From Gamarada debralockiae (lineage: Eukaryota > Ascomycota > Leotiomycetes > Helotiales > Hyphodiscaceae): DNA of 63,420 nucleotides. Each line of letters opens with the position of its first letter. Positions within the stretch are counted from its first letter, which is position 1. Position numbers and translations under genes: made by a program. The stretch spans positions 1-63,420 of the forward strand of contig NXFV01000855.1 in the NCBI GenBank assembly GCA_002803225.1. The letters are read 5' to 3'. The notes below the pieces were generated by a model. It had not been told where the DNA came from, did not search any database, and saw nothing but the letters and a program-made list of their open reading frames with translations. This document shows, piece by piece, positions 56,004 to 63,420 of the stretch.

Positions 56004-57101
56004 CGGGTTGACCAAGTTTGGGAGAAGAATTCGTCTTAATTTTAAACTGCTTTCTGTTGCGACATCGACAGTCCTAGGCCTGAGGCTCGGCAACCTGGAT
56101 TGCAGAACTTAGGATGGGGTCAGTGGGTCACGTGATGAGGCCCACAGAGTCCACGCGGACTCGCAAAGACTCCTGGGGATTCATTGGGATCCCAATGGTA
56201 CGAAGGTCTATATAAGTAGAATATTTTTCTTTAGATAGGAGCGTCGTGCTCAACTCAAATAGTATTCTCTTTTCCATACTAGTGTGACAGGTATAGCTAA
56301 TGTCACTTGACTTGACGTGTAGCGACGCGTGGCGCGCCACCGTCACACCGCTTAGCATGACCTAATTATGCCATGATACTTGACAAGAAGCAGAAAGAGA
56401 AAGTCCGAGTACGTAAAGGGAGGCCGGGTTTGCAAGCGACTGTACGCTATTAACGTCCCTCGTAAATTAGACCTTGAGTGCCTTGTCTCCAATGGCTTAG
56501 CTGACTAGCTAATGATATCCAGACTCTCTTAACTTAAGGATTCAGCCCTGAAACCCTGTTCAGACGATCAAACCCCTGACCCTCCCCCCCGAGGGGGGAT
56601 TACTATGTGTTTGGGTTTCTGAGCACTTGAGCACTCTGTGTACCTCCTTCAAAGGCCTTTCCCTCTTCATTTTAACGCTTGAAGCTTCAACCACCTCTTT
56701 CTGTCGAGTGATTGAAACGATCACAAGCTGTGATCGCGATATTGCCGAATTGGACGCTTCTTAGGCGTCCAATTCGGCAGCATCGAAGATTACCCCTCTT
56801 CTGATCTACGACACTACAGGATATGTTTGACAAGGTCCCCAATCCTATTTCTTCTTATTTACAACCACAGTCGATGCTCTTCATCCATCCTCTCCTATAA
56901 GTTTCTTCCCTTGTTTTCAAGCGACGTCGCATCTCTTTAGCGAGCCCCTATTCAAAGCTTGAAGAAAGCTTAGGCTGCTCTGCCAATAATCGTCATCGAA
57001 CTGGATTAGCCACGATTCCTCTTTTGTGTTCTCTGAACGAAAAGAGTTTGTACCCTCAAATCAGTCACCAAACGTCTATAGAATGCTAACCAATTCAACA
57101 G
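56004..57101. other. Intergenic region with LTR-like block and hairpins
   Basis: 56114-56290 starts TGGGGTCAGTGGGTCACGTG, has tatataagtagaa at about 56210 and ends near gtgtgaca; this resembles a worn gypsy-type LTR, but no clear target duplication is seen. Farther on are GTGGCGCGCCAC (about 56330), a C-run/G-run inverted pair at about 56584-56598, gatcacaagctgtgatc (about 56719) and a 15-bp hairpin listed separately. Confidence 0.4.
56743..56779. repeat. Perfect 15-bp hairpin
   Basis: tgccgaattggacgc (56743-56757) and gcgtccaattcggca (56765-56779) are exact complements around ttcttag. No T-run follows, and the locus is eukaryotic, so it is not a bacterial-type terminator. Confidence 0.85.
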
Positions 57102-58082
57102 AACACCTGCTGTCACGTGAAACATGGAATCCGATCTGATATTCGACACTATCAGCGCTACAAGTTGGGAACAAAGAAGCTGGTCAACTGGCTGGTTGAG
57201 ATATCTGTTGCTGAAACGGCATCCAATACTCTGCGGGACGATGATCATGATGACCAACGTCTTGATGCAAACTCGAGGCCTGAATTTGGCGAACGCGTTT
57301 GGAGATGTCCAGGTCAGTACCTGTCCTCAGCAAAATTGGTTCTGCGACTCAATGCTCTATCCCAATTTAATGATTCCAAACTGACAACAATCAGTCATGC
57401 GCTCACCTCTACAGCGCCATCCGAAACTCAATTCCTCCATGCCGCTGTGGGCCGACATGGAAGGGCTGATCGGCTACCACATCCAAGAAGCCGTCTGCAA
57501 AGGAAGACATCCTACCAGTTTGAAGGACTGCTTCAAAAGTTATTGCCTCATGATTGGTATCAGCGCTACCGCATTCGCAGCCGATCTCCGGCATGAAATG
57601 TCACGATTCATCAACAATGGAACGAATACTCGAGGTATGCTTCACGAAAGAGAGATTTCAAAGATCTTCTTCGATAGATATTGCAGTCAGGAGGCTACCG
57701 CCGATATCATGATGGCGAACCTGGAGAGGCTGTTTGTGCAGAGTTGTATGAAAGGTAAAGCCCTTTTCATTCAGAGGGTGCAAAACTTCCTTGCTAAGAT
57801 GACGATACAGGTAAAGCAATAAGCAAGCAACTAGCCCTCGTCAACAGTTATTTGGAAAGACACACCTTACACCCCATCTTTCTGCTCTCAAAACTCTCCT
57901 CTATATTGCATATGATTCTGTTGTTTGCGAGTGGCGAGGTGCCGATATGCAACGGAGAGGAGAGTAAAGGAGGAGAGGTGACGGAGTTGTGGATTGTTGC
58001 CGAGGAGGAGATGAGGGAGATGGTGGGTGGGGAGAGGGACTGGGAGGAGAAGAAGAGGGGGAGGATTTTGCAGAGGTCTTGA
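57102..58082 (+). CDS. DUF6604-like fungal protein (5' end unresolved)
   Basis: Three exons chain perfectly: 57102-57312, 57395-57754 and 57811-58082, about 281 residues. The first begins after an acceptor (ctaaccaattcaacag) and reads YQRYKLGTKKLVNWLVEI, which matches the head of fungal DUF6604 proteins (YxRYKxxTxxLVxWL). The middle has MEGLIGYHIQEAVCKGR and SLKDCFKSYCLMIGISATAF. The last exon has LVNSYLERHTLHPIFLLSKL, then a hydrophobic SILHMILLFASGEVPI and an acidic/basic tail GERDWEEKKRGRILQRS. No upstream exon with an ATG was found, and the in-frame GTG at 57117 is not a likely start, so the gene may be 5'-truncated. Function unknown. Confidence 0.55.
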
Positions 58083-58288
58083 GCTTGTTGAACGGGAGTG
58101 AAGATATCGCATTTGGGGTGCTTCAAATCCTGTTGGTAGCTGGACCTGGTCATATAATTGCCTTCTAACACTCGTTGAATTTTGATATCTGGCTTAGAAG
58201 TACATGTTGCAAGATAAAGCAATACATACGGTCTCCCGACTTTGACAGCCGAAACTCATCAGCATGCCAACCTGCCCTTCCTTTCCGC

Positions 58289-59040
58289 TCACATCACCCT
58301 ACAAGCACCCTCACTCTTCCCTCCCTTCTCACCTGTGCTCATTGCGGCAGTCTTACAAATATCCTCAAACACCTCATGCAAAAGCTCCCCGGTCATCGCC
58401 GAACACTCCATATACTTATCACAGCGCAGCTCCTGCGCTATTCTATACGCTTCTTGCGGGTAGATGATTCCATTGGGGTCTGTCTCTGATCTGAGGTCTC
58501 TCTTCAGCCCAAGTAAGAGGACAGGAAGGTCTTCCCGGTTGGGATAGACGCGGGGGATTTCTTTCGCCCACTGAGGATGGTTGTTAGATTCATTCAAGGC
58601 AGGGTGGAAGTGGGGGAAGTACGTAGCGTTGGATATTGATGATACTTAGGCGAGAGGAGATATCGTAGCAGAGAACTACGACATTGGGGGCCAACAATGT
58701 CCAGGTCTCTGGTGAAGCGGTGTCGTAGAATTCGAACCGGTAAGGTCGACTATAAAACTTTATGTCGAAGACGAAGGGCTGGTTGCTATCTTTGAGGAGC
58801 GTAATAGGCTCATTCTTGGACTTTTGGGGAGATGAGCCTTTGCTTATCCTCCTATTGGTAACAATCAGATCAACTCAAGACGGGAGACACCGGTATGGAG
58901 AGAGCGGGGCGTGTCCAAAATAGGAGCGGGGTCAGGTTTTAGAACGAGAGAAAAAGGGGGGTTACATACGATAAAAATGTCGATTTACCAACCTCCGCAT
59001 CACCTAACAACAAAATTATAACTTCCGGAGTCTCAGCCAT
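58289..59040 (-). CDS. Atypical Rho-like small GTPase
   Basis: Three exons, 59040-58970, 58851-58623 and 58570-58289, join in phase to 193 aa. G1 is GDAEVGKST (residues about 14-22). G3 reads FYDTASPE where Ras/Rho proteins have DTAGQE. G4 is LLGLKRDLRS (Rho-like T/NKxD position) and G5 is ECSAMTG. The C-terminus CRVM fits a CAAX prenylation box. The Gly and Gln of the switch-II motif that support GTP hydrolysis are replaced by Ser and Pro, so turnover may be slow or absent. Similar fungal proteins with DTASP exist as I recall, with no known function. It probably sits on membranes through its prenyl group. It is divergent from Pus3 over about 160 bp. Confidence 0.8.
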
Positions 59041-59201
59041 GTTCATCCATCTCCAACTCTTTCCTCAAATAGTATAAACCTCCCATGACTTGGAAAGAAA
59101 CCTGATAAGGGCTCGTCACGTGCGATAAGAAAATCCTCTAGATAGAAAGTGTAGAGATCAACAACATGACTCAGTTTCTCTAATATGACTCCACGAAGGG
59201 C

Positions 59202-61180
59202 ATGAGGACCCTATTTTCTACTAGTTTAAGGCGCGAAGTAATCTGTGCTTCCACCGCCGAACGAGTATTCTACATGTCACGAAGCCGGAAGTGGAGATCA
59301 AAAGATAGCGCTGCGAATAGACAAGAGGCACGCGCCGGATCAACTACAGCGAAAATGGCCGAGAAAGCGGACTATAGTGCTTGGAGTCAGGAGAGCTTGG
59401 TTGAGCGTATCACGCAGTTAGAGAAGGAGCTCAAGGAGAAGAATAGGAGGTCAATTGTGTTCCCATGCCCCTCGAATGCTTCAGGCATTGTGCTAAAGAT
59501 TCTCCAAGCAGTCTATCTCCACAACCCACCCAACCCCCCGGGAAAATCTACAAAAGGCCCCGCGTTGAACGAGTTTTCGATCCCAGCAAATACAGCACAC
59601 GACTTGTCGCGTTCAAACTGGCATATCTAGGCAAGAGATACAACGGCTTCGAACACCACTCTGGGAACCCTACACCGTTACCGACGATTGAGGAGGAACT
59701 TTGGAAAGCTTTGAATAAAGCAAGACTTATATTTCCAAAGGATTCCCATCCATTGCAGCCTGGGGAGGTGAATTGGGAGGGTACGGAGTATAGCAAGTGT
59801 GGGAGGACGGATAAGGGGGTGTCTGCTTTTGGGCAGGTTATTGGGATTAGGGTGCGGAGTAATAGGCCGCTCGGGAGGAGGAAAGTGGATGAGGTTGTGG
59901 AGGAGCAGAAAGAGGAAGGGGGTATTGCGGTTCCAAAGAAGGAAGTCAATGGAGAAGCTTTCAACACACACCCGCGACAAGGCGGAATCGAGATAGCATC
60001 TCCTCTACTCGCACCCTCTCGAGAAAGCATTGAGGACACCGAACCAGAGATCCTCAATCTCGACGACCCCGACTACGAAGAAGCGCTGAACTTCGACCCC
60101 ATCGCAGACGAGTTACCCTACGCCTCTCTTCTGAACAAGGTCCTACCTCCCGATATACGAATTTTAGCATGGTGTCCGTTCCCACCTCTCGATTTCTCTG
60201 CACGGTTCTCGTGTCGAGAACGAAGATACAAGTATTTCTTCACACAGCCTGCATTCTCTCCTATACCTCACAATCTCGAGCTTGGCACCAGTGCGAAACA
60301 GGTCAAAGATGGCTGGCTAGATATCGATGCCATGAGTGAAGCGGCGAAGATGTACGAAGGCTTACACGATTTTCGGAATTTCTGTAAAGTGGATGGTGGG
60401 AAGCAGATTTCTAATTTTGAGAGGAGGATCTTCTATTCGGATATTGAAGAAGTGGACGATCAGAGCGGCGCTTTAAGTTATGTCAACGGATCCGATTTCT
60501 TACCTGATGGATCGCAAGGAGGTAATCCCAAGGTGTATACTTTCACACTTCATGGATCGGCATTCCTGTGGCATCAGGTGCGGCATATGGTTGCGATTCT
60601 CTTCCTTGTTGGGCAGGGCCTGGAGAAACCTTCAATTGTGGCGGAATTGCTGGATGTCCAGAAGAATCCTAGGAGGCCAACGTATGAGATGGCTACAGAC
60701 ACACCGCTAGTTCTATGGGACTGCATCTTTCCCCACGAAGACGACCCTGAGAGAAAAGACGCTCTACAATGGCTCTACGTAGGCGATGGTCCACGGAACG
60801 CTGACACGAAGTTCGGACCTGGGGGACTGATGGACGATCTGTGGAGTATCTGGCGGGAGAGGAAGATTGATGAGATGCTCGCGGGAACTCTGATGGGTAT
60901 GGTCGCCAATCAGGGAGTTAAAGTAGCGAATTTAAGTGCTGGGGAGGCGAGGAAGGCGAAAAAGAGCCAGAAGGTATTTGATGGCGGTGATGCACCGAGA
61001 CTTCAGGGTGTGTATATGCCGGTCATGAAAAAACCGCTCTTGGAGAGCCCAGAGGTTATCAATGAGAAGTATGCGGTGCGAAAAGGCTTTGAGAACGCGG
61101 AGGATATGAAGGTTCAGGGGTTCAGGAGGCTGAATAAGCCTTCTGTTGAGGATCCGGAGCCTGAGAAGGCTCATATCTGA
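59202..61180 (+). CDS. PUS3: tRNA pseudouridine synthase Deg1/Pus3
   Basis: Makes pseudouridine at tRNA positions 38/39. Two exons, first ending at 59449 and second 59509-61180 (59-nt intron, GTCAAT...CAAG), in phase. Starts in frame are ATG 59202 (639 aa), 59274 and 59355 (588 aa, MAEKADYSAW). A coiled coil LVERITQLEKELKEKN precedes the catalytic part. Then come FDPSKYSTRLVAFKLAYLGK and YNGFE, the catalytic-Asp motif SKCGRTDKGVSAFGQ, FSCRERRYKYFFTQP, YEGLHDFRNFCKVD and GSAFLWHQVRHMVAILFLVG. Fungal inserts lie at about residues 175-230 of the long form. The tail KVFDGGDAPRLQGVYMPVM is also family-like. The 59202 start adds an Arg/Ser-rich acid-poor leader that could target mitochondria. Confidence 0.92.
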
Positions 61181-61574
61181 ATCGCTCAAATCACCTGAAC
61201 AATTCAAAATAGATGTATATCGAAAGCCAGATGCTGATTGTGCATCGTTCACAACATCTGAACGATTCAAATATGGGCTTTTTGTGCATTCAAACCTTGA
61301 GGACAGAAGTATTGAAAATCTACTCCGTTATACGGGGATTCGAGGAGGATGCCACGTTGGCCTAGGAAGCATCGCTTGGGATATAATCGTTCAATCTGAA
61401 TGAAAGATCATATTTCAAACAAGCTTCCATCGAGATGATACCCTTTTCTCCCCCCAACCTCGTAACGCCAGAGCCTATCCCGAGCACAGATATATTCGTT
61501 CAACCAATTTGAACGATCCAAAACACCCGTAATCATGACACCCATATCATATAACCCCTACCTCTACCTCTTCC
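61181..61574. other. Intergenic region rich in TGAACGATTCA-like words
   Basis: Between convergent Pus3 and PIG-H. It contains tgaatcgctca, tgaacaattca, tgaacgattcaaatatg, tgaatgaaagatcatatt and cgttcaaccaatttgaacg within 350 bp. No gene. Confidence 0.5.
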
Positions 61575-62258
61575 TCAACTCCTCTCCTTCCCAGTCCCTT
61601 CAGCAGGCTCAAACAAACACCCCCTAACACCTCTCCAAACACTCTCAACAATCACTCTCCTCGGCAACAACTTCGGAAACACGACAACAACATCTTCTTC
61701 CCCTTCCACAACCACCACTAAATAATACCTAACCTCAAAGCCCCTGAATGCCTCATTAACCAAAGTATCCTGTATCTTCTCCGTAGGGATGAACCTCGTT
61801 GTCGCCGTGCTCAAGTACGTCGCTGAACTCGTGGATGTTTGGATCCCCAATCCCCTAAGGACGAGAAGTGACTCGGTTGTATGGATGCGCAGGAAACAGC
61901 AGTATAGCGTTGCTAGTGAGAGAGGGGCGAGGATAATAAGGGGCGTTTTGAGCGCGAGGTTGGACGCGAGTTGCCCTAGCTGCGAAAAGGTGATGAGGGA
62001 GACGACGTGCCAGATATAGTCATTGCTGAAGAACTTCGGGGTGGTAGTATAAGTTTGGAGAGGGGTGGACAGCGAGCTGGATAGGAATTTGGAGTACAGG
62101 AGTAGCAGGACGGATAGACCGATTGAGATGCGGAGGAGGATTGTAGTTAGGAGAAGAAGTCGTAGGGGGAGTGTGAGGGTTGGAGAGGTCGAGACGGTGT
62201 ATTCAACGGTTGTGGGGGACGGCCGCCGTGTGCGGAGGTGGGGGGTTGTTGTTAGCAT
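61575..62258 (-). CDS. GPI15: GPI-GlcNAc transferase subunit PIG-H (Gpi15)
   Basis: PIG-H is a small ER-membrane subunit of GPI-GnT, which adds GlcNAc to phosphatidylinositol in the first step of GPI-anchor synthesis. The open frame extends to 62438, but the ATG at 62258 (MLTTTPHLRTRRP) gives a compact 227-aa protein. Two hydrophobic segments, LPLRLLLLTTILLRISIGLS (about 35-55) and ALKTPLIILAPLSLATLYCC (about 105-125), form the membrane hairpin. The PIG-H domain follows: ESLLVLRGLGIQTSTSS, TRFIPTEKIQDTLVNEAFRG, RYYLVVVVEGEEDVVVVFPK and LPRRVIVESVWRGVRGCLFE. These match the family pattern (EEsLLvi...GiQ...FIP...I.D..INE). No introns. Confidence 0.85.
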   Translation of the reverse strand: MLTTTPHLRTRRPSPTTVEYTVSTSPTLTLPLRLLLLTTILLRISIGLSVLLLLYSKFLSSSLSTPLQTYTTTPKFFSNDYIWHVVSLITFSQLGQLASNLALKTPLIILAPLSLATLYCCFLRIHTTESLLVLRGLGIQTSTSSATYLSTATTRFIPTEKIQDTLVNEAFRGFEVRYYLVVVVEGEEDVVVVFPKLLPRRVIVESVWRGVRGCLFEPAEGTGKERS

Positions 62259-62524
62259 GGCATTGCTTAGGGTAGGTTGGTTGTGATGAGGTTGAGCCTG
62301 AAGGAAGCTGTTTGCAGGGAAGCGATAAGATAAGAAATTTTTGAGATCAGCCTTGACGAGGCCGGCACAATTTACAAAGTGTAGGATTGGGAAGTATCTT
62401 ATGCCTTGGAAGAAGAAGTATTCTTTGAATTCTTTCATTTGTCTTCCTCAGATATAGCTTTTTTTCATGCCCATGTGAAGCCGACTATCCCCAACGCCAT
62501 CCACCAAACCCCACACGTGAGAGC

Positions 62525-63178
62525 TCACTCCCCAGTATCAATCTCCAAATCAATCTGCACCCCATTACTAACGCCATAATCCTCCAACGTCAACTGATCC
62601 TTAAACGGCCGTTCTCCCTGCCTCTTAAGTAAAATCTCATGCGGCTGTCTCCCAATTCTTGCCGCAACCTGCGCCTTAAACAGCTTAATCAGATCGCTCG
62701 CCAGACACGGAATCGCTGCCTTCGTTCCCAACCGATCATTCACATGAACGATGATCATCGGCTCTCCATGGTTTGCTGCAACAGGTGCCGGTGCTCGCTC
62801 TGGTGATTTATCCCCTTTATCCTCACCGTCCTTGGAATCCTTCGTTGTTGATGTAGATGTGCCGAATTTCTCTGCAACTCCAAACTTGTCCTGGACGCTC
62901 ACGCCCTTCTTCTCTCCCCCACGTTCCCGTTCTCGATCACGATCTCGATCCCGTCGTGGTGACCTTGATCGATTTCTGTATCCACGGTCTAATCTCTTCT
63001 CCCCTCCATCACGCTCATCGTTGTCTCTGCGTTTCTCTTTCCATCTGAATCCTCCACCTCCGCCACCTCCTCGTCGTGGGCGATCGCGGTCGTCACGTCT
63101 TCGTGGTGATCTACTCCTGCTTCTGCGGCTTTCGCGCTCTGGTGGTGGCGAGCGAGAGCGGGATTTGCGGTCTGCCAT
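62525..63178 (-). CDS. HUB1: Ubiquitin-like modifier Hub1 with N-terminal RS domain
   Basis: 217 aa, one exon, start ATG at 63178 (MADRKSRSRSPPPERESRRS). Hub1/UBL5 is a ubiquitin-like protein without a C-terminal Gly-Gly that binds Snu66 and modulates pre-mRNA splicing. The Hub1-like part is residues about 142-217: MIIVHVNDRLGTKAAIPC, DLIKLFKAQVAARIG, HEILLKRQGERPFKDQLTLE and DYGVSNGVQIDLEI, matching NDRLGKK, FKDH and LxDYxIxDGMxLxL of UBL5. The chain ends IDTGE instead of the usual YYQ. The first 140 residues are an RS/RD-rich, Gly-run and acidic tail like splicing factors, absent from the 73-residue yeast and animal proteins. The fused RS domain fits a splicing role (inference). Confidence 0.78.
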   Translation of the reverse strand: MADRKSRSRSPPPERESRRSRSRSPRRRDDRDRPRRGGGGGGGFRWKEKRRDNDERDGGEKRLDRGYRNRSRSPRRDRDRDRERERGGEKKGVSVQDKFGVAEKFGTSTSTTKDSKDGEDKGDKSPERAPAPVAANHGEPMIIVHVNDRLGTKAAIPCLASDLIKLFKAQVAARIGRQPHEILLKRQGERPFKDQLTLEDYGVSNGVQIDLEIDTGE

Positions 63179-63368
63179 TTGTTTGTTGGATGTTGAGGTT
63201 GCGAGGTTTGGAAGGAATGAACGAGGCTGCGAGGTTTTTTGAAGCGAATTGATCACTAGCGCAGGGCTGAAAATTGCTTCATTTAATACTAGAACTACGA
63301 GTTATTAAATTATCGAAGTTTTTATTTTTTATTTTTTTAATTTAAGCAATCCTTGGGCTAAATGAAAC

Positions 63369-63373
<5 letters not shown>
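63179..63373. other. Upstream flank of Hub1 gene
   Basis: AT-rich promoter-side sequence, no further feature. Confidence 0.4.

Positions 63374-63420
<47 letters not shown>
63374..63420. repeat. 47-nt T homopolymer at the window end
   Basis: The last 47 bases are all T, after an AT-rich lead-in. It may be a true poly(T) tract, a cDNA-type tail, or an assembly end artefact. Confidence 0.9.

Noticed and set aside
62751..63242. Plus-strand Arg/Ser-rich open frame over Hub1
   Set aside because: Mirror of the RS-coding region on the other strand.

Overview
The window is nuclear DNA of a filamentous ascomycete (Pezizomycotina), most likely Leotiomycetes/Helotiales-like. Almost every gene carries one or more 45-220 nt GT-AG introns. 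Housekeeping genes have fungal forms (Cog7, Sds3, Rpn6, Sof1, Rpc9/Rpc17, Prs1 with insert, Deg1/Pus3, Gpi15/PIG-H, RS-Hub1). The accessory families are typical of these fungi (HET, Clr5-ankyrin, MYND, DUF6604-like, IgE-binding-like secreted protein, CmcJ/AsaB-type oxygenase). One transposon shows the base changes of repeat-induced point mutation (RIP). The class assignment is inference; kingdom and subphylum are well supported.

Layout. 0.3-8.5 kb: three diverged tandem copies, about 3 kb each, of a minus-strand C2H2 zinc-finger gene, with inverted repeats around each 5' region and a broken protein-kinase fragment inserted in the middle copy. 8.5-12.3 kb: gene-poor, with a decayed glycosyltransferase-like gene. 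12.3-31.2 kb: mostly conserved genes: Cog7, a PARP-UBE2Q fusion (nine exons, about 1195 aa), Sds3, a two-TM membrane protein, a TPR relic, a CmcJ/AsaB-like enzyme and a 1394-residue AT-hook protein. 31.5-40 kb: accessory region with two relics, a 1191-residue Clr5-ankyrin protein, a small orphan gene and a decayed oligopeptide transporter. 40-44.2 kb: TPR-MYND gene, Rpn6 and Sof1. 45-48 kb: a broken MYND gene next to a RIP-damaged pogo/Fot1-like element with perfect 23-bp terminal inverted repeats and TA target duplications. 49-52.9 kb: Rpc9 and Prs1 back to back, then an IgE-binding-like secreted protein whose 5' leader holds an 18-bp minisatellite. 54-58 kb: HET-domain pseudogene, an LTR-like block, strong hairpins, and a DUF6604-like gene. 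58.3-63.2 kb: unusual Rho-like GTPase, Deg1/Pus3, PIG-H and RS-extended Hub1. The window ends in a 47-nt T run.

How the genes relate. Most conserved genes are arranged as divergent pairs over short shared promoters (Cog7/PARP-UBC2Q, Rpn6/Sof1, Rpc9/Prs1, GTPase/Pus3), with no operon-like logic and no complete biosynthetic cluster. The accessory stretches are gene graveyards: at least eight recognisable relics (kinase, glycosyltransferase-like, TPR, ankyrin, an unidentified reading frame, OPT, MYND, HET) plus one RIPed transposon. A short palindromic motif close to TGAACGATTCA recurs across introns and intergenic DNA and is explained by none of the genes. Exon boundaries were worked out by hand from splice motifs and reading phase; coordinates span start to stop including introns.
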